Positions 1 to 8,080 of a stretch of DNA of 8,080 bases are shown here, one piece after another. Origin of the DNA: CBDBFH01 sp965204775 (GTDB lineage Bacteria; Pseudomonadota; Alphaproteobacteria; JAPOUT01; G958296285); contig CBDBFH010000020.1 of the NCBI GenBank assembly GCA_965204775.1, positions 1 through 8,080 of the forward strand, in the 5' to 3' direction. Every line of letters begins with the position of its first letter. The first letter of the stretch is position 1. The notes beneath the pieces are model-generated. The model searched no databases. It was not told the origin of the DNA and saw only the letters and a list, made by a program, of their open reading frames with translations. Position numbers and translations under genes: made by a program.

Positions 1-1260
1 GACTTCTTCGAAGAGTTCTTCAACCAAAGGCGCGGGGCCCCCGCCCGCCCGCGCAACGTCCGCTCGCTGGGCTCCGGCTTCATCATCGACAGCAGCGGAC
101 TCATCGTCACCAACAATCACGTCATCGAAAGCGCCGACAAGATCACCGTCATCCTCTCCGGCGGCGAGGAGCTCGAGGCCTCGATCATGGGCCGCGACCC
201 CCGAACCGATATCGCCCTCCTCAAGGTCGAGCCCGAAAAGCCTCTCCAGCCCGTCCGTTTCGTGCGCCGCGCCAATCCGAAAGTCGGCGACTGGGTGCTC
301 GCCATCGGCAACCCCTTCGGACTGGGCGGAACCGTGACCGCCGGAATCGTCTCCGCCATCCACCGCGACATCGGCGCCGGACCCTATGACGACTTCATCC
401 AGACCGACGCCGCCATCAATCGCGGCTCCTCCGGCGGGCCGCTCTTCAACATCAAGGGCGAGGTGATCGGCGTCAACACCGTCATCATATCGCCGTCGGG
501 GGGATCGGTCGGAGTCGGCTTCGCCATCCCCGCCGACGCCGCCCGCCGCGTCATCGAACAATTGCGAACCTATGGCGAAACCCGCCGCGGATGGCTCGGC
601 GTCGTCATCCAGGGCGTCACCGAGGAGATCGCCGAAAGCCTCGAACTCGGCAAGCCCCGCGGCGCGCTGGTCTCCGAAGTCACCCCGGACGGCCCCGCCG
701 ACAAGGCCGGAATCATGTCCGGCGACGTCATCCTCGCCATCAACGGCGACCCCGTCGAGACCATGCGCGAATTACCCCGCATGGTCGCCAGAAAGGGCAT
801 CGGCGAGAATGTCGCCGTGCGCATCTTCCGGGACGGGCGAAACCTGACCCGCCGGGTCGAACTGGGACGGCTCGAAGACGCCCCCATCGGACAGCAGGGA
901 AGCCGAACGCCGCAAGACCCGCCCCCCAAAAACGGCGTGTCGCCGTCGGGGCTGGGCATGTCGCTGACCAGCCTCTCGCCCAACTGGCGGCGGCGCTTCA
1001 ACATTCCGCCGGAAGTCCGGGGCGTCCTCATCACCGAAGTCGAGCGCGGCAGCACCGCCGCCGACAAAAGACTCCGCCCCGGCGACGTCATCCTCGAGGC
1101 CGGGCGCAAAAAAGTCGCAACCCCCCGCGACATCACCGCCGTCATCAGGGACTCGCAAAAACAGGAGGGCAGGCGGAGCATTCTCTTTCAGGTCTGGAGC
1201 CGGGGGGCGGTCCGCTTTGTCGCCCTCGCTCCGGCTACAGGCGGCGCCGGGGCTTCCTGA
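1..1260 (+). CDS. degP: DegP/HtrA-family periplasmic serine endoprotease (5' end outside window)
   Basis: An HtrA-type protease that degrades or refolds misfolded proteins in the periplasm. The frame is open from base 1, so the gene begins upstream and its signal peptide is not visible; 419 residues can be read. The trypsin-like domain carries the catalytic triad: His40 in TNNHVIE, Asp70 in RTDIALLKV and Ser144 in RGSSGGPLF, where Ser replaces the common Asn of GNSGGP. PDZ1 spans about residues 195-290 (RRGWLGV onward, with the DKAGIMSGDVILAING core). A Pro-rich linker (about 295-315) leads to PDZ2 at about 318-410 (RLRPGDVILEAG). The short loop before the His motif is DegQ-like rather than resembling the long E. 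coli DegP LA loop. The gene ends in TGA at 1258-1260, directly against the stop codon of convergent serB. The family call is certain; degP versus degQ/mucD naming is a matter of convention. Confidence 0.95.
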   Translation, partial: DFFEEFFNQRRGAPARPRNVRSLGSGFIIDSSGLIVTNNHVIESADKITVILSGGEELEASIMGRDPRTDIALLKVEPEKPLQPVRFVRRANPKVGDWVLAIGNPFGLGGTVTAGIVSAIHRDIGAGPYDDFIQTDAAINRGSSGGPLFNIKGEVIGVNTVIISPSGGSVGVGFAIPADAARRVIEQLRTYGETRRGWLGVVIQGVTEEIAESLELGKPRGALVSEVTPDGPADKAGIMSGDVILAINGDPVETMRELPRMVARKGIGENVAVRIFRDGRNLTRRVELGRLEDAPIGQQGSRTPQDPPPKNGVSPSGLGMSLTSLSPNWRRRFNIPPEVRGVLITEVERGSTAADKRLRPGDVILEAGRKKVATPRDITAVIRDSQKQEGRRSILFQVWSRGAVRFVALAPATGGAGAS

Positions 1261-1272
1261 TCACGCCCCCGG
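1247..1272. terminator. possible hairpin across the degP/serB stop codons
   Basis: CCGGGG (1247-1252) pairs with CCCCGG (1267-1272), with a 14-base loop containing both stop codons (TGATCA, 1258-1263). As the genes converge with no gap, any terminator must lie in coding sequence, and this symmetrical stem could serve both. There is no T run on either side, so this is weak. Confidence 0.2.
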
Positions 1273-2115
1273 ACCCTCCGGCTCCGGCTTCAGCCCCTGC
1301 AAATACAGCAGCGCCGCAAGACCGCTATGCCGCAGCTGCACATCGGCATAGTTCTGCAAACCCGGCTTGCCGTGCAGCGCAACTCCAAGTCCGGCGGCTT
1401 TGAGCATCGGGCCGTCATTGGCCCCGTCGCCGACCGCCAGAACCTCCGAGGCCGACGCCTCTTCCACCACCCGCAATTTCTCCCCGGCCCCCAAAACCGG
1501 CGGCAGAACTTTGCCGGTTATGCGCCCTCCGGCGATTTCCAGCCGGTTGGCGCGAAAGCCGTCAAAGCCTGCCCGCGCCGCAACCGGTTCGACAAAGCAG
1601 GCAAAGCCTCCTGAAACCAGCAGCGTCCTCGCCCCCTGCCGGCGCATCGCCGCAGTCAGGGCGCGCGCCCCCGGACGGAGAGTCAGCGAGGCGGCGACCT
1701 CCTCCAGCAGCGAAGCCGCCAGACCCGCCAGACGCGCGACACGGGCCTGCAGCGCCTGCGCAAAATCCAGCTCGCCCCGCATCGCCCGCGCCGTGATCGC
1801 CGCAATCTCTTCGCGCCGTCCGGCGCGGGCCGCCAGCTCGTCCAGCGACTCCTCCTCAATGATCGTCGAATCCATATCGGCAATCAGCAGCTTCCTGCGC
1901 CGCCCGGCAGCAGGCAAAACCGCCCAATCCACCGGCCATCCGTCCAGCAGGCGCTCGACCTCCCGCCCGCCGGGGGGGGAAGGGAAGGGCAGCTCACAGG
2001 CCTCCTCCGGCGCAAGCCAGACCGCCTCGCCCGCCCCGGACAGGCCCCCCGCCCGCCTCACCAGCTCCGGCTTCAGCTCACCCGGCTTGCCAATCAAAAT
2101 CAGGACGTATTTCAT
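1261..2115 (-). CDS. serB: phosphoserine phosphatase SerB
   Basis: Catalyses the last step of serine synthesis, O-phosphoserine to serine, in the cytoplasm. The 284-residue protein shows all HAD-superfamily motifs: motif I DMDST at residues 80-84 (nucleophile Asp80, acid/base Asp82) followed by Glu-rich IIEEE, motif II SGG at 168-170, motif III Lys213 and motif IV GDGAND at 229-234. The next residues are GPML, where many relatives have LxML. The N-terminal 70 residues are the degenerate regulatory segment usual in short alphaproteobacterial SerB. I chose the ATG at 2115 because MKYVLILIGKPGE matches the usual family start. An in-frame ATG at 2148 would add 11 residues and has a better Shine-Dalgarno (TAAGGAG, minus strand, 2165-2159), so the start is not settled. 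The gene is convergent with degP (no gap) and divergent from miaA. Confidence 0.95.
   Translation of the reverse strand: MKYVLILIGKPGELKPELVRRAGGLSGAGEAVWLAPEEACELPFPSPPGGREVERLLDGWPVDWAVLPAAGRRRKLLIADMDSTIIEEESLDELAARAGRREEIAAITARAMRGELDFAQALQARVARLAGLAASLLEEVAASLTLRPGARALTAAMRRQGARTLLVSGGFACFVEPVAARAGFDGFRANRLEIAGGRITGKVLPPVLGAGEKLRVVEEASASEVLAVGDGANDGPMLKAAGLGVALHGKPGLQNYADVQLRHSGLAALLYLQGLKPEPEGPGA
2087..2115 (+). promoter_or_regulatory. candidate miaA promoter within serB codons
   Basis: TTGCCA (2087-2092, 5 of 6 to the -35 consensus) and TTTCAT (2110-2115, 4 of 6 to the -10) are 17 bp apart. The -10 overlaps the serB start codon on the other strand. With only 31 bp between the genes, both promoters must lie inside the neighbouring coding regions. 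Confidence 0.3.
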
Positions 2116-2131
2116 CCCGTCAATTCCGTCC

Positions 2132-2144
2132 GGGAGCCGCTCCC
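2132..2144. repeat. perfect palindrome between serB and miaA
   Basis: GGGAGC and GCTCCC (2132-2137 and 2139-2144) around one C form a 13-bp inverted repeat in the 31-bp gap between the divergent genes, 2 bp before the miaA ATG. It could be an operator, an RNA hairpin in either 5' leader, or simply the GGGAG ribosome binding site with chance symmetry. Confidence 0.5.
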
Positions 2145-2146
2145 CC

Positions 2147-3085
2147 ATGCCTTATGTGCTCCTTATCGCAGGCCCCACCGCAAGCGGCAAGTCCGCCGCC
2201 GCCCTCGCGCTCGCCGAACAGCTCAATGGCGAAATCGTCAATGCCGACGCCATTCAGGTCTATCGCGAATTGCAAATCCTCTCCGCCCGGCCCCCGCCCG
2301 CCGACGAGGCCCGGATCCCCCATCACCTCTACGGCTTTGTCCCCGCCGCCCAATCCTTTTCGGCGGGCGCGTGGCTCGCCCGCGCCGCGCCGGTCATCGA
2401 GGACATTTTGGCCCGCGGAAAATGCGCCATCGCCGCCGGAGGCACCGGGCTTTATTTTCGCTGCCTGACGCAGGGACTCGCCGCGCTGCCACCTGCTGCG
2501 CCTGAAATCCGCAAAACCCTCATGCGAGAATTGCAGGAACAGGGCGCAGAGGCCCTCCACCGCCGCCTCGCCCGGTGTGATCCCGAATGGGCCGCCCGCG
2601 TTCCGGCCACCGACCCGCAGCGCATCCTGCGCGGCCTCGAAGTCTTCGCCGCCACCGGAGTCCCCCTCAGCCGCTGGCAGAAAAAACCGGCCTCGCCACC
2701 CCTCGCCGGGAAGACGGTCGTCAAGGCCGTCCTCACGCCCCCCCGCGAATGCCTCCAGGCGCGCTGCAACGCCCGCGTCGGGCGCATGATCGAAGAGGGC
2801 GCGCTCGACGAAGCCCGCGAACTCGCCGCCCAAAATCTCCCCCCCCATCTGCCCGCCATGAAGGCGCTGGGCCTCGCCCCCCTCCTCGATCATCTGGCCG
2901 GGAACATCACCCTCGCCCAGGCCGCAGACCGAACCCGCAAGGCCACCCGCGCTCTCGCCCGCCGCCAACTCACCTGGGCGCGAACCCAAATGCCCTCCTT
3001 CCATCCCGTCACCGCCGCCGAACCCGGCCAGGTTCTCGCTCAGATACACGATCTGTTAAGCAATTCCGGCTTGACCATACCCTGA
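2147..3085 (+). CDS. miaA: tRNA dimethylallyltransferase MiaA
   Basis: Transfers a dimethylallyl group from DMAPP to N6 of A37 in tRNAs that read UNN codons, the first step of i6A/ms2i6A formation. The 312-residue length is normal. The P-loop GPTASGKS is at residues 9-16 and NADAIQVYR, the tRNA/substrate-contacting motif, at 32-40; its Ser is Ala here, a variant I believe also occurs in relatives. LSARP at 45-49 replaces the TAKP/TARP form. GGTGLYF is at 98-104, DPQRILRGLEVF at 156-167, and the C-terminal ATRALARRQLTWAR signature at 267-280. The reading frame stays open far upstream of 2147, but that stretch is antisense to serB and lacks MiaA homology, so ATG 2147 is the start. GGGAG at 2132-2136 may serve as ribosome binding site. 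The 3' end probably carries the -35 element of the ilvB promoter. Confidence 0.96.
   Translation: MPYVLLIAGPTASGKSAAALALAEQLNGEIVNADAIQVYRELQILSARPPPADEARIPHHLYGFVPAAQSFSAGAWLARAAPVIEDILARGKCAIAAGGTGLYFRCLTQGLAALPPAAPEIRKTLMRELQEQGAEALHRRLARCDPEWAARVPATDPQRILRGLEVFAATGVPLSRWQKKPASPPLAGKTVVKAVLTPPRECLQARCNARVGRMIEEGALDEARELAAQNLPPHLPAMKALGLAPLLDHLAGNITLAQAADRTRKATRALARRQLTWARTQMPSFHPVTAAEPGQVLAQIHDLLSNSGLTIP
2162..2190 (-). promoter_or_regulatory. candidate serB promoter within miaA codons
   Basis: On the minus strand TTGCCG (2190-2185) and GATAAG (2167-2162) are 17 bp apart, each matching consensus in 4 of 6 positions. Transcription would start near 2155, just before the possible upstream serB ATG at 2148 and 40 bases before ATG 2115. 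The -10 overlaps the TAAGGAG that would serve the longer serB start, so use of this promoter favours the shorter protein. Confidence 0.3.
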
Positions 3086-3099
3086 GCCGGGATTAGATC
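3071..3099 (+). promoter_or_regulatory. candidate promoter of ilvB-ilvN-ilvC
   Basis: TTGACC at 3071-3076, inside the last codons of miaA, matches the -35 consensus in 5 of 6 positions. A poorer -10, TTAGAT (3093-3098) or TAGATC (3094-3099), follows after 16 or 17 bp. Transcription would start near 3105 and leave about 30 bases before ATG 3137. Read-through from miaA is the alternative, as no terminator separates them. Confidence 0.4.
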
Positions 3100-3104
3100 A
3101 TTGA

Positions 3105-3131
3105 GGTTTGCCCCGGGATCATTCGGAAACC
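3105..3131 (+). promoter_or_regulatory. hairpin in the ilvB 5' untranslated region
   Basis: GGTTT (3105-3109) pairs with AAACC (3127-3131). After a bulged G, CC (3111-3112) pairs with GG (3125-3126). The 3' arm contains GGAAA, the only Shine-Dalgarno-like bases before ATG 3137, so the fold could hide it. The complementarity is short and may be chance. Confidence 0.3.
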
Positions 3132-3136
3132 CCCTC

Positions 3137-4900
<1,764 letters not shown>

Positions 4901-4903
4901 CCC

Positions 4904-5422
4904 ATGAGCTCCTCCGGCCCGGCCTCGCGCTCCCATACGATAGCCGTCCTCGTCGACAATGACCCCGGCGTCCTCGCCCGCGTCATCGGCCTCTTCTCGG
5001 CGCGCGGCTACAACATCGAGAGCCTGACCGTCGCCGAAACCGATGAGGGCGAACACCTCTCCCGCATCACCCTCGTCACCCGCGGCAGCCCGATGGTCAT
5101 CGAGCAGATCAAGGCCCAGCTCGGACGGCTGATCCCCGTCCGCCGCGTCGTCGACATGACCGCCGACGGCCCCGCCGTCGAGCGCGAACTCGCCCTGATT
5201 AAAGTCGCCGGGGGCGGCGAGAAGCGCGTCGAAGCCCTGCGCATGGCCGACATCTTCCGCGCCCGCGTCCTCGACGCCACCCCCGGCTCCTTCGTCTTCG
5301 AGATCACCGGACAGCCCGCCAAGATCGAAGCCTTTGTCAATCTGATGCGCAGCGTCGGCCTGATCGACATCTCGCGCACCGGCGTCGCCGCCATCCAGCG
5401 CGGCCCCGACGCCATGCGATAA
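4904..5422 (+). CDS. ilvN: acetolactate synthase small (regulatory) subunit
   Basis: Regulatory partner of the large subunit, called ilvH in some genomes. It activates catalysis and normally confers valine feedback inhibition. The 172-residue length is typical. An N-terminal ACT domain covers about residues 11-85, with DNDPGVLARVIGLFSARGYN (18-37) followed by IESLTV; Asn19, Gly22 and Asn37 lie where the valine-site residues of ACT small subunits are found. The second half begins with ERELALIKV (93-101) and contains the C-terminal domain signature ATPGSFVFEITG (125-136) and later IDISRTG (154-160). ATG 4904 lies 3 bp after the ilvB stop codon, so translation is probably coupled. The conserved ACT residues suggest, but do not prove, that valine inhibition is retained. 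Confidence 0.96.
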   Translation: MSSSGPASRSHTIAVLVDNDPGVLARVIGLFSARGYNIESLTVAETDEGEHLSRITLVTRGSPMVIEQIKAQLGRLIPVRRVVDMTADGPAVERELALIKVAGGGEKRVEALRMADIFRARVLDATPGSFVFEITGQPAKIEAFVNLMRSVGLIDISRTGVAAIQRGPDAMR

Positions 5423-5440
5423 ACCCAGGAGAGGCACAAC

Positions 5441-6460
5441 ATGAAAGTCTTCTACGACCGCGACGCCGATCTCGCCGCCATAACCGGACGCAAGATCGCC
5501 ATCGCCGGATATGGCAGCCAGGGCCGCGCCCATGCCCTCAATCTGCGCGACTCCGGAGTCGGCCAGCTGCGCATCGCCCTGCGCGAAAACTCCGCCTCCG
5601 CCCCCAAGGCCAAAGCCGACGGACTGCCGGTCGTCTCCGCCGCCGAAGCCGCCAAATGGGCCGACATCCTCATGGTCCTCACCCCCGACGAAGGGCAGGC
5701 CGACCTCTACCGCAACGAGATCGCCCCTCATCTCGCCAAAGGCGCAAGCCTGTTCTTCGCCCACGGGCTGAACATTCACTTTCAGTTGATCGCTCCCCGC
5801 GCCGATCTCGACGTGGCCATGATCGCACCCAAAGGGCCGGGCCACACCGTGCGCGGCGAATATGAGCGCGGCGGCGGCGTCCCCTGTCTGATGGCTGTCG
5901 AACAGGACCCGTCCGGCGAAGCCCGCCGGACCGCGCTCGCCTATGCCTCGGCCATCGGCGGAGGCCGCGCCGGAATCCTGGAGACCACTTTCCGCGACGA
6001 GTGCGAAACCGACCTCTTCGGCGAACAGGCCATCTTGTGCGGCGGCGTCACCCAGATGATCCACGCCGCCTTCGAAACCCTCACCAACGCCGGATACGAC
6101 CCCGACCTCGCCTATTTCGAATGCCTCCACGAACTCAAACTGATCGTCGATCTGATCTATGAGGGCGGCATTTCCAATATGTTCTATTCGGTCTCGAACA
6201 CCGCCGAATATGGCGCTTACGTAAGCGGGCCGAAAGTGGTGGACGCCGGCGTCCGGCGCAGGATGCGGGCGATCCTCGCCGACATCCGCTCCGGACGCTT
6301 CACCCGCGACTGGATGCTGGAAAACAAGGTCGCCCAGACCTCGTTCAAGACCATGCGCCGCCAGGTCGAGACGCACCCCATCGAGGAGACCGGGCGCAAA
6401 CTGCGCGCCATGATGCCCTGGATCGCCGAACAGCGCCTCGTCGACCGCGGGAAAAACTGA
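5441..6460 (+). CDS. ilvC: ketol-acid reductoisomerase (NADP+), class I
   Basis: Isomerises and reduces acetolactate or acetohydroxybutyrate to the dihydroxy acids of valine and isoleucine synthesis, using NADPH and Mg2+. At 339 residues it is a short, class I enzyme. The Rossmann glycine motif GYGSQG is at 23-28, followed by RAHALNL where most class I enzymes have HAHALNL. Arg48 with Ser51 and Ser53 (LRENSAS) fits NADPH preference. Catalytic and metal residues are all present: His108 (AHGLN), Lys131 (APKGPGHTVRGE), Asp191 and Glu195 (ETDLFGEQ), Glu227 and Glu231 (FECLHELK), and Ser252 (SVSNTAEYG). An AGGAG ribosome binding site at 5427-5431, 9 bases before ATG 5441, fixes the start. It is 18 bp downstream of ilvN in the same operon. 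No terminator is obvious before the leuA promoter. Confidence 0.97.
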   Translation: MKVFYDRDADLAAITGRKIAIAGYGSQGRAHALNLRDSGVGQLRIALRENSASAPKAKADGLPVVSAAEAAKWADILMVLTPDEGQADLYRNEIAPHLAKGASLFFAHGLNIHFQLIAPRADLDVAMIAPKGPGHTVRGEYERGGGVPCLMAVEQDPSGEARRTALAYASAIGGGRAGILETTFRDECETDLFGEQAILCGGVTQMIHAAFETLTNAGYDPDLAYFECLHELKLIVDLIYEGGISNMFYSVSNTAEYGAYVSGPKVVDAGVRRRMRAILADIRSGRFTRDWMLENKVAQTSFKTMRRQVETHPIEETGRKLRAMMPWIAEQRLVDRGKN

Positions 6461-6469
6461 CGAAAATTT

Positions 6470-6500
6470 CTTGCGCAAAGCCGCAGTCTGCCTCTATAGT
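6470..6500 (+). promoter_or_regulatory. promoter of the leuA leader transcript
   Basis: CTTGCG at 6470-6475 and CTATAG at 6494-6499, or equivalently TTGCGC and TATAGT shifted by one, separated by 18 bp. This resembles the alphaproteobacterial housekeeping promoter (CTTGAC, about 17 bp, CTATAT); TATAGT matches the E. coli -10 consensus in 5 of 6 positions. The predicted start of transcription is about 6506-6509, immediately before the leader ATG. It begins 10 bp after the ilvC stop codon and would let leuA be transcribed independently of ilvBNC. Confidence 0.65.
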
Positions 6501-6508
6501 GCGTGGCC

Positions 6509-6598
6509 ATGAGGCAAGTACGCGCCATATCCAATGCCTTTTCGTCCCGGACCTCCGGGCGGGCGCTCGCGCGCCTATCGCTCCTTATCGGCCCCTGA
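6509..6598 (+). CDS. leucine-rich leader peptide of the leuA attenuator
   Basis: A 29-codon ORF with ATG at 6509 and TGA at 6596-6598. It is basic and Ser-rich at first and ends in LARLSLLIGP. Four of its last ten codons are Leu (CTC 6566, CTA 6575, CTC 6581, CTT 6584), followed by an Ile codon (ATC 6587). CTA and CTT are uncommon beside the CTC/CTG that dominates neighbouring genes, which would sharpen stalling when charged tRNA-Leu is scarce. The stop codon lies inside the 5' arm of a 12-bp hairpin, the geometry expected of leader-peptide attenuation. No Shine-Dalgarno precedes the ATG, and the predicted transcription start is within a few bases of it, so translation may be leaderless as is known for trpL of Sinorhizobium meliloti. 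The role is inferred from position and composition; the peptide itself probably has no function beyond sensing. Confidence 0.8.
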   Translation: MRQVRAISNAFSSRTSGRALARLSLLIGP

Positions 6599-6643
6599 AT
6601 CTCGCCTGGGAGGCATGGCCTCCGCCGATTTGAGATTCAGGGG
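6592..6643 (+). promoter_or_regulatory. long hairpin overlapping the leader stop codon (attenuator stem)
   Basis: CCCCTGAATCTC (6592-6603) and GAGATTCAGGGG (6632-6643) form a perfect 12-bp stem. The 28-base interval holds a second perfect hairpin, GGAGGC/GCCTCC (6609-6614 with 6618-6623) with an ATG loop. The outer 5' arm contains the TGA stop of the leader peptide. There is no run of T after the stem (ATGATCTTTC follows), so it is not a classical intrinsic terminator by itself. It could act as a terminator of weak type, a pause or Rho-linked structure, or part of a fold occluding the leuA ribosome binding site. Confidence 0.7.
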
Positions 6644-6661
6644 ATGATCTTTCGATCAACC
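6642..6661 (+). promoter_or_regulatory. small hairpin before the leuA ribosome binding site
   Basis: TGATC (6645-6649) and GATCA (6654-6658) pair perfectly around a TTTC loop. Two more G-C pairs (6642-6643 with 6660-6661) can be added across an A/A mismatch. The segment GGTCTTTCC follows. The two extra pairs compete with the end of the long attenuator stem. It may be the terminator-like element of the attenuator, although the following T content is poor. Confidence 0.4.
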
Positions 6662-6670
6662 GGTCTTTCC

Positions 6671-6676
6671 AAGGAG
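6671..6676 (+). promoter_or_regulatory. leuA Shine-Dalgarno sequence, pairable with the leader Leu codons
   Basis: AAGGAG lies 7 bases before ATG 6684 and fixes the leuA start. With the following C it is a perfect 7-base complement of GCTCCTT at 6580-6586, which includes the tandem Leu codons CTC CTT of the leader peptide. Confidence 0.85.
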
Positions 6677-6683
6677 CTTACCC

Positions 6684-8080
<1,397 letters not shown>

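Larger units (their letters stand above)
6546..6683 (+). promoter_or_regulatory. leuA attenuator region (alternative hairpins)
   Basis: Several self-complementary segments follow or overlap the leader peptide. Small hairpins inside the leader ORF are CCCGG/CCGGG (6546-6550 with 6555-6559) and GGCGC/GCGCC (6562-6566 with 6571-6575). The main hairpin pairs 6592-6603 with 6632-6643. A competing pairing is CCTCC plus GGCG (6552-6561) with CGCC and GGAGG (6603-6613), which is exclusive with the inner part of the main hairpin. Finally GCTCCTT (6580-6586) is complementary to AAGGAGC (6671-6677). Ribosome position on the Leu codons would decide which of these form. The complementarity is seen directly; the switching model is inference. 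Confidence 0.65.

Noticed and set aside
1367..2146. Upstream extension of the miaA frame by 260 codons
   Set aside because: It is antisense to serB, is Ser/Ala/Pro/Arg-rich without domains, and MiaA homology starts exactly at ATG 2147.
3087..3123. CCGGGAT repeated 26 bp apart (3087 and 3113), each followed by CATT
   Set aside because: Only 7 bases match without gaps, in GC-rich DNA next to a gene end; not enough to call an operator.
3101..3136. TTG start adding 12 residues to IlvB
   Set aside because: No ribosome binding site, a rare start codon, family proteins begin near MPAAS...TGAEIV, and the predicted transcription start would fall at or after the TTG.

Overview
The window looks like chromosomal DNA of a high-GC alphaproteobacterium, possibly of the Rhodospirillales type. 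The reasons are strong C/G preference at third codon positions, the family flavour of the proteins (for example the RGSSGGP HtrA site, the short SerB and the GYGSQG class I ketol-acid reductoisomerase) and the gene order HtrA protease, serB, miaA, acetolactate synthase, ilvC, leuA. The genus cannot be fixed from this stretch alone. There is no sign of mobile elements, phage, CRISPR, tRNA or rRNA.

Layout: (1) 1-1260, + strand, the 3' part of a DegP/HtrA periplasmic serine protease with two PDZ domains. (2) 1261-2115, - strand, serB, whose stop codon abuts the degP stop codon with no base between them. (3) 2147-3085, + strand, miaA, divergent from serB across only 31 bp. (4) 3137-6460, + strand, a tight ilvB-ilvN-ilvC operon with gaps of 3 and 18 bp, encoding both acetolactate synthase subunits and ketol-acid reductoisomerase. 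(5) 6461-6683, a 223-bp regulatory gap. (6) 6684 to the window end, + strand, leuA, lacking only its C-terminal end. No gene-free stretch exceeds 300 bases.

Together ilvB, ilvN and ilvC make dihydroxy acids of the valine/isoleucine pathway, and leuA diverts 2-ketoisovalerate into leucine. The most informative non-coding element is the ilvC-leuA gap. It contains a good sigma70-type promoter, a 29-codon leader ORF missing from ordinary gene calls and ending in a Leu-rich run (L-A-R-L-S-L-L-I-G-P-stop), a perfect 12-bp hairpin whose 5' arm overlaps the leader stop codon, further small hairpins, and the leuA Shine-Dalgarno sequence. This is best read as a leucine-responsive leader-peptide attenuator. 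Two details are unusual: the leader ATG sits where transcription should begin, so the leader is probably leaderless, and the tandem Leu codons are perfectly complementary to the leuA Shine-Dalgarno. That raises the possibility of translational rather than, or as well as, transcriptional attenuation.

The protein-coding genes are all well-known families. I see no novel multi-gene system here; the novelty, if any, lies in the leuA leader and a few residue-level and junction-level oddities.
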